Below, in pieces: positions 8,645 to 16,782 of a DNA stretch of 34,243 bases (its first letter is position 1; each line of letters opens with the position of its first letter). Source of the stretch: an uncultured Clostridium sp. (lineage in GTDB: Bacteria > Bacillota > Clostridia > Clostridiales > Clostridiaceae); NCBI GenBank assembly GCA_934746015.1, contig CAKVEW010000034.1, positions 1 through 34,243 of the forward strand. The letters are read 5' to 3'. Below the pieces are notes generated by a model, which was not told the DNA's origin, did no database searches, and worked only from the letters and a program-made list of their open reading frames with translations. The position numbers and the translations under genes are program-made.

Positions 8645-10510
8645 TTATTTATTGATAGTAGCTTTATTTGCTCTTATCATTTTATCAGAAAGATCAACTA
8701 TGTTTTTATACATTTCCTTTTCTTCATCTGTAAGATTTTCACCTACCACTTCAAGATTGGTAAGAACTGCAAAGGATTTATTAGTATTTAATAAGTTCCT
8801 TCCTATAGCAGTATTAATATATTTCTCATTCTCTACACCCATAAGATATAGTAGAGATGGCATAATATCTATTTGACCACCTATAGTATCAAAAGTCTTA
8901 CCTTCATTCATATCTTTTGACCAAATTATAAATGGTATTGTATGATTACCATTATCTAAATACCAATCTTCTTTATTAGATAATTTTTCAATGGAACTAT
9001 TATAGTATTTATGAACACCAGTATGGTCTCCTTCGATAACTATAGTTGTATTATCTAATAAACCTTCTTTATCTAATTGCTTTAAGAATTCACCTATTTG
9101 TGCATCTGTATATTTAATACTTTCAAAATATCCACCAAGTTCGCTTTTATCAAGTTCACTATCTAAGCTTAGAACCCTTTTTTCTTCTGGTAAATCAAAA
9201 GGACCATGGCTAGTTAATGTTACTGTAAATGCGTAAAATGGTTCTTTTAGATTTTTAAGCATAGGAACAACTTGCTTAAAGTAGCTTTCATCAGATATTC
9301 CAAGACCAATTTCCTCATCTATATTAAATGAATAATAATCTACAAATTCATTAAATCCTATTCCTTTAAGGCCATTTACATAATTCCAAAATGAACCTTT
9401 ATCGGGATGTATAGCAATAGTATCATAGGTCTTTTCCTCTAGTAATATAGGAAGAGAATTATATTCTGTTGAAGGATATCTAAAGAAAGTACTTCCCCTT
9501 CTTAATGGGAATAATGATGTATTTATCATTAAGTCTGAATCGGAGCTAGTACCTTCATTTACTTGCTCATAAATATTAGGGAAGTAAAGCCCTTTACTTA
9601 TTAATTCATCCATAACTGGTGTTATTTTTTGCCCATTAACTTCTTTACCAACTATAAAGCTTTCTAAAGATTCAACTTGAATAACTATAAGATTTTTGCC
9701 TTCTAACATTCCAGCATATTTATTGTCTTCTAAGTTTTCTTTTGATTCAAAAAACTTATTTATTTGAGAAGTTTCTTCTTCTGTAAGCTCGTATGGTTTA
9801 GAATCTTTGTATACATTGTACACATCAAAAATATGATATCCTATTGGAGAAAAATATCTTGCTGTATTTGTAGGATCATAATTTGAGAATATATAACCAT
9901 TTTTAACATCTTCATTTTTTAAAACGTGTAAATTAAAAGGTACATAGGCTATAAATAATATACTAGAAAGTATCATTACTATAAACGTTAAAGGTGCCCT
10001 TCTTTTTACATTACTATAAGATTTTCTAGTGAAGAAAACATAAATAGCTAAAATAATAAAATCAATTAATAATAAGAAATCCATTTTACTAAACATTGAT
10101 GATATAGTGCCACCCATATTATCAAGGTTAGCTGTTTGAGTTAGTAATAGTGCTGAAGGCATTGTTAAGAAGCCTCTAAAGTATCCTAAATCTAGGAATA
10201 TAAGTGCAGTTATTATTATATCTATAACAAATAAATAGATAACTCGTCCTTTACCTTTAAATAATAATGAAAAGCTTAAAAATATTAAAGTAAAAGCATA
10301 ATAGTAATTGATAAAAGGTTTTGCTGAATTAAGACCATCTGAAAAGTTTAAAATATAAGGATCACCACTAGCTACAAATCCTTGAAATATTATGCTTTTT
10401 ATTATAATAGCAATGAAGGGTATTAAGAAGAGAATTATCCTAATTATTCCATCAAAACTTAGAATATTCATAATTTTATTTTTTAATGTTTTTAAAATAT
10501 TGTCCAACAT
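8645..10510 (-). CDS. ltaS: Lipoteichoic acid synthase-type phosphoglycerol transferase
   Basis: 621 residues, the usual LtaS size. Five membrane segments fill about residues 22-190. An extracellular sulfatase-fold domain follows: metal ligand E280 in IQVESLE, nucleophile Thr T321 in NEGTSSDSD, and downstream LTSHGPF and EGDHTGVH carrying further metal ligands and substrate-side residues. LtaS enzymes transfer glycerol phosphate from phosphatidylglycerol to build the lipoteichoic acid chain on the outer membrane face. GAGGTGA precedes the ATG. A hairpin plus T-run lies immediately before that ribosome binding site. Clostridia often carry several LtaS-like paralogues, and primase or phosphoethanolamine-type relatives cannot be excluded. 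Confidence 0.88.
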   Translation of the reverse strand: MLDNILKTLKNKIMNILSFDGIIRIILFLIPFIAIIIKSIIFQGFVASGDPYILNFSDGLNSAKPFINYYYAFTLIFLSFSLLFKGKGRVIYLFVIDIIITALIFLDLGYFRGFLTMPSALLLTQTANLDNMGGTISSMFSKMDFLLLIDFIILAIYVFFTRKSYSNVKRRAPLTFIVMILSSILFIAYVPFNLHVLKNEDVKNGYIFSNYDPTNTARYFSPIGYHIFDVYNVYKDSKPYELTEEETSQINKFFESKENLEDNKYAGMLEGKNLIVIQVESLESFIVGKEVNGQKITPVMDELISKGLYFPNIYEQVNEGTSSDSDLMINTSLFPLRRGSTFFRYPSTEYNSLPILLEEKTYDTIAIHPDKGSFWNYVNGLKGIGFNEFVDYYSFNIDEEIGLGISDESYFKQVVPMLKNLKEPFYAFTVTLTSHGPFDLPEEKRVLSLDSELDKSELGGYFESIKYTDAQIGEFLKQLDKEGLLDNTTIVIEGDHTGVHKYYNSSIEKLSNKEDWYLDNGNHTIPFIIWSKDMNEGKTFDTIGGQIDIMPSLLYLMGVENEKYINTAIGRNLLNTNKSFAVLTNLEVVGENLTDEEKEMYKNIVDLSDKMIRANKATINK

Positions 10511-10521
10511 ATATTCACCTC

Positions 10522-10557
10522 AAAAAAATGGGACTATTACTTAAGCCCACCTAGTCC
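10522..10557 (-). promoter_or_regulatory. Leader hairpin with T-run directly before the ltaS ribosome binding site
   Basis: Read on the minus strand, GGACTA (10557-10552) and TAGTCC (10536-10531) form a 6-bp stem with a 15-base loop, followed by C, A and seven T (10528-10522), then GAGGTG and the start codon. This has the geometry of a weak intrinsic terminator in the leader, a possible attenuator. The stem is short, so this is tentative. Confidence 0.35.
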
Positions 10558-10655
10558 TTTCTCTAGTTACAATACTTAAATTATAGTATAGTAGTTTTTA
10601 TAAATCAAATTAGATTTTATTAAATTTTTATTATGATAAGAATACTAATTTTAAG

Positions 10656-10680
10656 TAACCATAGGTTAGGGTACTGGTTA
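10656..10680. promoter_or_regulatory. TAACC/GGTTA operator-like repeats
   Basis: TAACC-ATA-GGTTA (10656-10668) is a 13-base inverted repeat, and a third GGTTA follows at 10676-10680. It lies upstream of the extended -10 element of the flavoprotein gene, in the divergent region with ltaS. The binding protein is unknown. Confidence 0.35.
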
Positions 10681-10697
10681 TATTTAGTTAGCATTTA

Positions 10698-10706
10698 TGG
10701 TATAAT
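10698..10706 (+). promoter_or_regulatory. Extended -10 promoter for the flavoprotein gene
   Basis: TGGTATAAT (TGnTATAAT) ends 38 bases before the start codon. The region 17 bases upstream (TTATAT) is a poor -35, which is common for extended -10 promoters. Confidence 0.5.
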
Positions 10707-10744
10707 AATATATGTATTTTTGTTAAAGTTGATGGAGGTTACAT

Positions 10745-11698
10745 ATGCTTCAATATGATTTAATAATAATTGGAGGGGGAGCATCTGGGCTTTCAGCAGG
10801 AGTTTCTGCTCTTCAACATGGAATTAAAAAGGTATTGCTACTAGAAAGAAATAGTGATTTAGGTGGAAACTTAAATTTATTTATAAATAATGGCTTTGGA
10901 AAGTATTATTTAGGAAAGGATGTTACTGGACCTGAGCTAGGTAGTGAACTTATTAGAGAATTTAAAGCTCATGGTGGAGAATACAAACTTGATACTGAGG
11001 TTTTAGAAGTTACCACTAATAAACTAGTTACTTACATAAATCCTGATGAAGGAATACAGGATGTTAAAGCTAGAGCAATTATAATAGCATCAGGATGCAG
11101 GGAAAAATTTACAGGTAATATTAATATACCAATTCACAAATATACTGGAATATACACTTTAGTTTCTTCACATAAGCTTATTAATTTACAAGGATACTTA
11201 CCTGGTAAAAAAGTAGTGATATTAGGGAAGAATAAATGGTCTTTGCTTTTAGCAACAAGGCTAATAGTAGAAGGAGCTGAAGTTAGAGCTATAGTAGATA
11301 AGTCTAATAAAAATCACTTAGGCGATAGAGAAGAAAAATTTCTTGAATATATGAATATTAATGTTATAGAAAATAGTAGAGTAGTTGAGTTACATGGAAA
11401 TGGAAGAATAGAAAGTATTGATGTGGAAAATAAAGAAGACAAAAGTATAGTTAGTATAGATTGTGATTCTTTAATATTAACAGTTGGCTATTTTCCAGAG
11501 ATAGCCTTCGTAAGAAAAGCTAACATTAAAATAGATGAAAAAAGAAATCTTATAGTTAATAATAATGAGACTTCTGCAAAAGGAATATTTGCTTGTGGAA
11601 GTGTACTTACTAGGGATAGAGAGATTTTTAAAAGTGGAGAAGATGGATATAAGGTAGGAGAACTGGTGTCAAAGTATTTAAAAAAATATTTGTATTAA
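10745..11698 (+). CDS. FAD-dependent pyridine nucleotide-disulphide-type oxidoreductase with degenerate NAD site
   Basis: 317 residues. The N-terminal FAD-binding motif IIGGGASGLSAG (about 7-18) with the following LLLERN acidic strand end is complete. The C-terminal GIFACGSV is the second FAD contact. The layout (ASGCREKFTG, GIYTLVSSHKLINLQGYLPGKKVVILG) resembles the small oxidoreductase that accompanies glycerol-3-phosphate oxidase-type genes in Firmicutes. The second Rossmann motif, normally GxGxxG after VVILG, reads GKNKWS, so two of three glycines are lost and NAD(P)H binding is doubtful. There is no redox CxxC pair. GGAGG precedes the ATG. It is a single-gene unit followed by a hairpin. 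Substrate unknown. Confidence 0.8.
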   Translation: MLQYDLIIIGGGASGLSAGVSALQHGIKKVLLLERNSDLGGNLNLFINNGFGKYYLGKDVTGPELGSELIREFKAHGGEYKLDTEVLEVTTNKLVTYINPDEGIQDVKARAIIIASGCREKFTGNINIPIHKYTGIYTLVSSHKLINLQGYLPGKKVVILGKNKWSLLLATRLIVEGAEVRAIVDKSNKNHLGDREEKFLEYMNINVIENSRVVELHGNGRIESIDVENKEDKSIVSIDCDSLILTVGYFPEIAFVRKANIKIDEKRNLIVNNNETSAKGIFACGSVLTRDREIFKSGEDGYKVGELVSKYLKKYLY

Positions 11699-11703
11699 TA
11701 TAT

Positions 11704-11725
11704 GGAGCTGTTTTAAAGCAGCTCC
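11704..11725. terminator. Hairpin between convergent genes
   Basis: GGAGCTG (11704-11710) and CAGCTCC (11719-11725) form a GC-rich 7-bp stem with an 8-base loop, between the flavoprotein and the SGNH hydrolase stop codons. The T tail is weak on both strands. Confidence 0.55.
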
Positions 11726-11734
11726 ATTGTAATA

Positions 11735-12322
11735 TTATAAATCTAATATTTTAATAAATTCATTAAAGATAAGCTTATGACCTTTTTCATTAAAATGAAT
11801 TCCATCTAGAAATATTTCTTTTTGATCTAAGATTAAAGACATATTATAAAAATCAATATATTTGATTTTATAATTCTTAGAAAGCTTTATTAATCCTTCT
11901 CTTAATTTAGGAAGATTAGTTTCACAGTAATCATAAGTTGAAGAAGGCATAAATAATTTATAGGCATCTTCCTTAATTATTCTTGGAGGAATTCCTATAA
12001 ATATATTATTAGTCTTTGTTAATGCTTCTTTTAACATTAATTCAATATTATCTAAAATTGAATTTAAAGGTCTATTAGATAATAAGTCATTAGTTCCACC
12101 CATTATAAATACTGACTTTGGATTTAACATAGTTACATCTTCTGTAAATCTATTTAACATATCTGTTGTAGTATTTCCGTTAATTCCTTTATTAATAATA
12201 GAGAAATTCATATTAGAAGACAAACTATATTTTTTAAATAATTCTATCCAGCATTTATTTTTAGGAACTCCATAACCGAAGGTTAAACTGTCACCAATAA
12301 ATATAAAGTTATTAGAATTCAA
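11735..12322 (-). CDS. SGNH/GDSL-family hydrolase
   Basis: 195 residues. The family blocks are visible: FIGDSLTFGYG (block I with the nucleophile Ser), GINGNTTTDM (block II Gly), GGTNDL (block III Asn) and DGIHFNEKGH (block V with catalytic Asp and His). Such enzymes cleave esters such as lysophospholipids or acetylated sugars; the substrate is open. No signal peptide, so it is cytosolic. A GTG at 12331 is in frame, but GAGGTGA (12334-12328) overlaps it and sits 5-6 bases before TTG at 12322, which I take as the start. It follows the RusA-like gene by 14 bases on the same strand, and its ribosome binding site begins at that gene's stop, so they are one operon. Confidence 0.85.
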   Translation of the reverse strand: MNSNNFIFIGDSLTFGYGVPKNKCWIELFKKYSLSSNMNFSIINKGINGNTTTDMLNRFTEDVTMLNPKSVFIMGGTNDLLSNRPLNSILDNIELMLKEALTKTNNIFIGIPPRIIKEDAYKLFMPSSTYDYCETNLPKLREGLIKLSKNYKIKYIDFYNMSLILDQKEIFLDGIHFNEKGHKLIFNEFIKILDL

Positions 12323-12336
12323 TATAGTCACCTCAA

Positions 12337-12963
12337 TTAAAATAATTTATTAAAACAATTTCTACAAATTAAAGTCTTTCCACCATTTCCTTTAATTATA
12401 TTTTCTTCTTTAACTCTTTTATTACAAAATTCACAGACTAATTCATTACTGTTAGTCTTCTCTTTAGAAACTTTATTATTAAGCAATTTAGAAGCTGAAT
12501 TTTTCTTAAGGCTTGAATATAGTCTTTTTTCACTAGGTGTAGTTTTTTCTTCTACTAAATATGAAATTTTATATTTACTTTCAGCGAAGAATTCTAATTC
12601 GAATCTAGGATTTTCTTTATCATAAAATTCTTCTGTAATTATTCTTGTTATTTGGGCATCATTTACTATAAGGCCACTTTTTTCAATACCATCAAAAATA
12701 CTTTTAGTTATGTTTGCAGTATCTGGGTGTCTTTTTTCGCTTTTATAGTAAACTTTTAATATAGCTATAAGTGATTCCTCAAATACAACACTTGGATTTT
12801 GTAATCTTGCGTAGTAAGCTATTTTTTCTTCATATATGGCATATCTATCATGTGATTTTCCAGTATTACTAGGAAGAATAGCTCTACCATCTTTATTATG
12901 AAGCTTGAAGTTAGATTTTGTTATAGGGGATCCTGGTACAACTATCTTAGCATATGTATTCAT
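12337..12963 (-). CDS. RusA-like protein with C-terminal zinc ribbon
   Basis: 208 residues. Residues about 1-125 look like a RusA-type Holliday-junction resolvase: an N-terminal VPGSPITKSN strand, then HPDTANITKSIFDGIEKSG and LIVNDAQITRI, matching the family layout (P)DxDNxxK...DD.Q. In E. coli RusA the three catalytic acids are D70, D72 and D91. Here the first (PD) and last (ND) have counterparts but the middle one is Ala (DTAN). The C-terminus (about 175-205) has CEFC (C177, C180) and CRNC (C200, C203), a four-cysteine zinc ribbon absent from phage RusA. Ribosome binding site AAGGAG precedes the ATG. No other phage genes are near, so this is probably a resident chromosomal gene. Whether it still cuts DNA is uncertain. 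Confidence 0.7.
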   Translation of the reverse strand: MNTYAKIVVPGSPITKSNFKLHNKDGRAILPSNTGKSHDRYAIYEEKIAYYARLQNPSVVFEESLIAILKVYYKSEKRHPDTANITKSIFDGIEKSGLIVNDAQITRIITEEFYDKENPRFELEFFAESKYKISYLVEEKTTPSEKRLYSSLKKNSASKLLNNKVSKEKTNSNELVCEFCNKRVKEENIIKGNGGKTLICRNCFNKLF

Positions 12964-13021
12964 TAAAAAACTCCTTTTTTATCTAAATAGATCCTTAAAA
13001 ATCCATTAATTCTAATAAAAA

Positions 13022-13081
13022 ATAATGAATAATTTTTTTATTCATTATATAATAGTCAATGAAACTAAAGAAATATATAAT
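13022..13081 (+). promoter_or_regulatory. AT-rich hairpin and candidate tsaD promoter
   Basis: An 11-bp inverted repeat (ATAATGAATAA at 13022-13032 and its complement at 13038-13048) lies just upstream of TAGTCA (13053-13058), 17 bases, TATAAT (13076-13081), a plausible sigma-A promoter about 90 bases before tsaD. Further downstream, CTTAC/GTAAG (13121-13139) forms another small dyad. Confidence 0.45.
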
Positions 13082-13172
13082 AAGCTATAGGCTTAGTTTT
13101 AATATACAATAATTAGATAGCTTACACAATATTAGTAAGTAAATAGAAAGAAGAAATTAAGAGGTAAAAATA

Positions 13173-14183
13173 ATGGAAAGTAAATTAATTTTATCAATAG
13201 AATCAAGTTGTGATGAAACTTCAGCTGCTGTTGTGAAAGATGGAAGGGAAGTTTTATCCAATATAATTGCGTCCCAAATTGAAACTCATAAAAAGTATGG
13301 GGGAGTAGTACCAGAAGTTGCTTCAAGAATGCATATAGAAGTTATTAATGGAGTAGTTACTGAAGCTTTAGAGGAGGCAAATGTTAAATTAGAAGATATA
13401 GATGCCATTGGAGTTACATATGGACCAGGATTAGTAGGCGCCTTATTAGTAGGATTACAATATGCAAAAGGATTATCTTATTCCTTAAAGAAGCCATTAG
13501 TAGGAGTAAATCATATTGAAGGACATATTTGTGCTAATTATATAGAACATAAAGACCTAAAGCCACCATTTGTATCATTAGTAGTTTCTGGAGGACATAC
13601 ATTTATAGTTCATGTTAAGGACTATGGTGAATATGAAGTAATAGGTCAAACAAGAGATGATGCAGCTGGGGAAGCTTATGATAAGGTAGCAAGAGCACTA
13701 GGTCTTGGATACCCAGGTGGTCCTAAGATAGATAAGCTTGCTAAAGAAGGAAATGAAAATGCTATTGAGTTTCCAAAAGCAAACTTCCATGATGATACAT
13801 TAGATTTTTCATTTAGTGGAGTTAAATCAGCTGTACTAAACTATTTAAATAAATGCAAAATGCAAAATATTGAAATAAATAAAGCAGATGTAGCTGCATC
13901 ATTCCAAAAAGCAGTTGTTGATGTATTAAAACAAAATGTTTTAAAAACATGTAAACAAAAGAATATAGATAAAATAGCCATTGCAGGAGGGGTTGCATCA
14001 AATTCTGCATTAAGAGAGACTTTAATAAAAGCAGCATCTAAAGAGGGAATAAAGGTATTATTTCCATCACAAATATTATGTACAGATAATGCAGCAATGA
14101 TAGGAAGTGCAGCATATTTCAATTTCGTAAGAGGATTAGAGGCACCCTTAAATATTAATGCAAAACCAAACTTAAAGTTGTAA
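13173..14183 (+). CDS. tsaD: tRNA N6-adenosine threonylcarbamoyltransferase TsaD
   Basis: 336 residues, standard length. The ASKHA-fold signatures are clear: [14 protein letters not shown] at the N-terminus, the metal-binding [10 protein letters not shown] (H114 and H118), SGGHT, the FSFSGVKSA segment and the C-terminal CTDNAAMIG with the third metal ligand Asp. It transfers the threonylcarbamoyl group to A37 of tRNAs that read ANN codons, working with TsaB, TsaE and TsaC, none of which is in this window. GAGGT precedes the ATG. The hydrolase-fold gene downstream starts 21 bases after its stop. Confidence 0.96.
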   Translation: MESKLILSIESSCDETSAAVVKDGREVLSNIIASQIETHKKYGGVVPEVASRMHIEVINGVVTEALEEANVKLEDIDAIGVTYGPGLVGALLVGLQYAKGLSYSLKKPLVGVNHIEGHICANYIEHKDLKPPFVSLVVSGGHTFIVHVKDYGEYEVIGQTRDDAAGEAYDKVARALGLGYPGGPKIDKLAKEGNENAIEFPKANFHDDTLDFSFSGVKSAVLNYLNKCKMQNIEINKADVAASFQKAVVDVLKQNVLKTCKQKNIDKIAIAGGVASNSALRETLIKAASKEGIKVLFPSQILCTDNAAMIGSAAYFNFVRGLEAPLNINAKPNLKL

Positions 14184-14204
14184 TCTACAAGGGGGAAGGG
14201 ATAA

Positions 14205-15233
14205 GTGAAACTTTTACCAAATTCAAATGGACTTTATAAAGTAAATATGAAAAAAGAGTTAAACCCAAAAGAAAAAGTAAAAAAGATTATTACTATAATA
14301 TTAATAATATTATTAGTTGGTTTTATATATCAAAGAATAAGTAACTTTATTGCGAAAGAAACATTAAAAGAAAGAGTAGATTATGTAAGAGTAGATGATA
14401 AAAGATTAGATTATAGATTAGATGGAGAAGGTAAATATACTATAGTTTTTGATGGAAACATTGGAACAAATCTAAATCAATGGAATGAAATTTCGGATAA
14501 ACTTTTATCAGACTATGGTGATGTAGCAACATTTACATATAATAGAAGAGGATATGGATTCAGTGATAGTGGATCAATAAGAACACCTAAGGAACAAGCA
14601 GAAGATTTAAGGTTATTACTAAGAAAAGCGGCTATCCCTTCACCCTATATACTTGTGGGAGAAGAGTATGGTAGTCTTGTGTTAACAGAGTTTGCTAAGG
14701 CCTATCCAGACTTAGTAGCAGGTGTAGTTTTAGTAAATCCTTTAGTAGAAGATGAAATTAATACAGACAAATATCAAAGAAGTTTAATATTTGAAAGAAT
14801 CAGGAGAAATATAGAAAGCATGGGTTCGGTAGTAGGGCTGACATCATTATTAGATAAAGTTCACTTAACTTGCAATACTAATGAGTTTGAAGAGAAACTC
14901 GATTATAGGGATTTAGAAGAGTTTATAGTTCATAGAACAAAATCTAGTTACAATAAGGCTGTAAATAATGAATATAAAAATATTACATCAGGTAGTAACT
15001 TCAGTCAGGAAGAAGGAGTATTTTCTGGAAAGCCATATTATTTAATAGCTAAACCTGGACAAGAAGTTTTATCTAAGTTAGGTGATGAATCACTAACAAA
15101 AATCTATAATGTTGATTATGAAGAAAATATTGTTTCTATGTATCAGCCTGATTCAGTAATAACTGGCATAAGACAAGTTATAAAGCAAGCAAATGAAATA
15201 GAAAGATTAGAGAAAAAAAATAATTCAAATTAA
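14205..15233 (+). CDS. Membrane-anchored alpha/beta-hydrolase fold protein lacking the catalytic Ser
   Basis: 342 residues. A single N-terminal membrane segment (about 27-45) is followed by an alpha/beta-hydrolase fold: TIVFDGN (strand with oxyanion-hole region), TFTYNRRGYGFSDSG (the common YDxRGxGxSD element) and YILVGEEYGSLVLTEFA, which is the nucleophile elbow. There the usual GxSxG reads GEEYG, with Glu at 154 in place of Ser. At the C-terminal end the usual catalytic His before the QPDSVITGIRQV helix is not seen either. GTG start at 14205 chosen because AAGGGGGAAGGG lies just upstream; the in-frame ATG at 14247 has no ribosome binding site. Probably a non-catalytic relative with a binding or scaffold role at the membrane; that is inference. 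Confidence 0.78.
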   Translation: MKLLPNSNGLYKVNMKKELNPKEKVKKIITIILIILLVGFIYQRISNFIAKETLKERVDYVRVDDKRLDYRLDGEGKYTIVFDGNIGTNLNQWNEISDKLLSDYGDVATFTYNRRGYGFSDSGSIRTPKEQAEDLRLLLRKAAIPSPYILVGEEYGSLVLTEFAKAYPDLVAGVVLVNPLVEDEINTDKYQRSLIFERIRRNIESMGSVVGLTSLLDKVHLTCNTNEFEEKLDYRDLEEFIVHRTKSSYNKAVNNEYKNITSGSNFSQEEGVFSGKPYYLIAKPGQEVLSKLGDESLTKIYNVDYEENIVSMYQPDSVITGIRQVIKQANEIERLEKKNNSN

Positions 15234-15247
15234 ATTTGTTAGATATA

Positions 15248-15286
15248 TGTCATATAATTGTCACATAGAAGGGTTATATTAATAAT
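15248..15286 (+). promoter_or_regulatory. htrA promoter region with TGTCAY direct repeat
   Basis: TTGTCA (15258-15263), 17 bases, AATAAT (15281-15286) is a fair sigma-A promoter. The -35 overlaps the second half of a direct repeat TGTCAT-N5-TGTCAC (15248-15264), the same 11-base pitch as the repeats before the deacetylase gene. OmpR-family regulators typically bind such phased repeats; the identity of the regulator is inference. Confidence 0.45.
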
Positions 15287-15325
15287 TGTAAAGGGAATTA
15301 TTAAATATTTTAGGAGGCTTTTCAA

Positions 15326-16567
15326 ATGAATGAAGATAACATATATGATGTAGAAAATTATGAAAATGTAAATAGTGATAATGAATCACCAACAAATGAA
15401 GAAAATAATAATGAAGAGCAAAGTTTTGAAAGAGAATCTTATATTCATCCAATAAATGATATTTCAAATAAACCAAAGAAAAAAAGAGGAAAAGGCACTT
15501 TTAAATTTATAGCATTAGCACTTATAGCTGGATTATTAGGAGGAGCTATAGGTGGAGGAAGTACTTATTATATAATGAAAGGCTATATTAACAATTCCTC
15601 TAATAAAGTAGTTACTCCAAATCCTCAAACATTTAGTACTAATTCAGAAGCCTTAACTGCAAGTGAAGCTTTTGAAAAAGTTTCACCAGCAGTAGTTATA
15701 GTATCCGTTAGTGGAGTTATTGATTATAGTGGAGTTATACCTCAAGAAACAGAAGGAATTGGCTCAGGTTTTATTATAAATGAAGAAGGATATATATTAA
15801 CTAATTACCATGTTATTAAAGGTGCTAAGGAAGTTGTAGTAACATTATCTGATGGAAAAGATGTTAAAGCAAAAGTAATAAATTATGATGAAAATCAAGA
15901 TGTAGCAATGCTAAAGATAAGTGATGATAGTATTAAAGTTCCAGGAGTAGTTGAACTTGGAGATTCAGATGCATTAAAGCCAGGAGAACAAGTGATAGCA
16001 ATTGGTACACCTTTATCTAAAGAGTTTAATCATACAGTTACTAGTGGAATTGTAAGTGCTGTAAATAGAACAGTTCAAACTAGTTCTGGAGTGCAATTAA
16101 ATTTAATACAAACAGATGCAGCTATAAACCCTGGTAATAGTGGTGGACCTTTAGTTAATACAAAAGGTGAAGTAGTTGGAATTAATAATATGAAAATAGC
16201 TTCTGATGAAGTAGAAGGAATAGGATTTTCAATTCCAATTAATGCAATTAAAGATAGAATAGAATCACTATCTAAGCCTATATTAAATTTAGGTATATCA
16301 GTAAGAGAAATTAGTTCAGACCTTGGTAAACAATACAATATGGATGAAGGTTTATATATAGTTCAAGTAACAGAATTTTCCCCAGCAGAAAAAGCAGGAT
16401 TACAAGGTGGAGATTTAATAGTTAAATTTGATGGTCAAAGAATTAAAACTTTCAATGAGTTAAAAGCTATTAGAGACACTAAACAAGAAGGAGATACTGT
16501 TAGTGTTGAAGTAATTAGAAATGGAGAAAATAAAACCTTTAATGTACAATTAGAAGCAAAGAGCTAA
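15326..16567 (+). CDS. htrA: HtrA/DegP-family membrane serine protease with PDZ domain
   Basis: 413 residues. An acidic, Asn/Glu-rich cytosolic tail (1-45), a KKKRGK stop and one membrane segment (about 59-83, Gly-rich) place the protease outside. Trypsin-like domain at about 110-310 with catalytic triad H162 (TNYHV), D192 (NQDVAML) and S272 (GNSGGPL). One PDZ domain at about 320-408. HtrA proteases degrade or refold misfolded exported proteins, and in Firmicutes are induced by secretion stress through a CssRS-type two-component system. AGGAGG precedes the ATG. Single-gene transcript with a long terminator hairpin. The nearby two-component system at 1566-3631 is a possible regulator, not shown. 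Confidence 0.95.
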   Translation: MNEDNIYDVENYENVNSDNESPTNEENNNEEQSFERESYIHPINDISNKPKKKRGKGTFKFIALALIAGLLGGAIGGGSTYYIMKGYINNSSNKVVTPNPQTFSTNSEALTASEAFEKVSPAVVIVSVSGVIDYSGVIPQETEGIGSGFIINEEGYILTNYHVIKGAKEVVVTLSDGKDVKAKVINYDENQDVAMLKISDDSIKVPGVVELGDSDALKPGEQVIAIGTPLSKEFNHTVTSGIVSAVNRTVQTSSGVQLNLIQTDAAINPGNSGGPLVNTKGEVVGINNMKIASDEVEGIGFSIPINAIKDRIESLSKPILNLGISVREISSDLGKQYNMDEGLYIVQVTEFSPAEKAGLQGGDLIVKFDGQRIKTFNELKAIRDTKQEGDTVSVEVIRNGENKTFNVQLEAKS

Positions 16568-16570
16568 TAT

Positions 16571-16641
16571 AAAAAAGACCAGTTTACATTAAATTGTCAT
16601 TTATAAAAAGTGGCAGTTTATGTAGAAACTGGTCTTTTTTT
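16571..16641 (+). terminator. Very long terminator hairpin after htrA
   Basis: The outer stem AAAAAAGACCAGTTT (16571-16585) pairs perfectly with 16626-16640. ACAT pairs with ATGT, and an inner 12-bp stem (16591-16602 with 16608-16619) closes a 5-base loop ATAAA. About 31 pairs in 70 bases; three inner pairs are G-U in plus-strand RNA. Confidence 0.9.
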
Positions 16642-16782
16642 ATTTTCTAGTAATATATATAAATATTAACCTATTAATAATTTTTTATAAATTCCTTTCC
16701 TTTAAATCACATTTTAGTGTTAGGCGAATAAACTATACTATAAATAAGAAAACTTATAATTCAAAACTTAGGAGGCAAAGTT

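Noticed and set aside
12337..12963. Prophage remnant because of the RusA-like gene
   Set aside because: No other phage gene, integrase or attachment repeat is present and neighbours are ordinary chromosomal genes.
13841..14122. Antisense frames inside tsaD
   Set aside because: Shadows of the conserved tsaD coding sequence.
16571..16641. Miniature inverted-repeat transposable element
   Set aside because: No target-site duplication, a single copy in the window, and the position right after htrA with a T-run fits a terminator.
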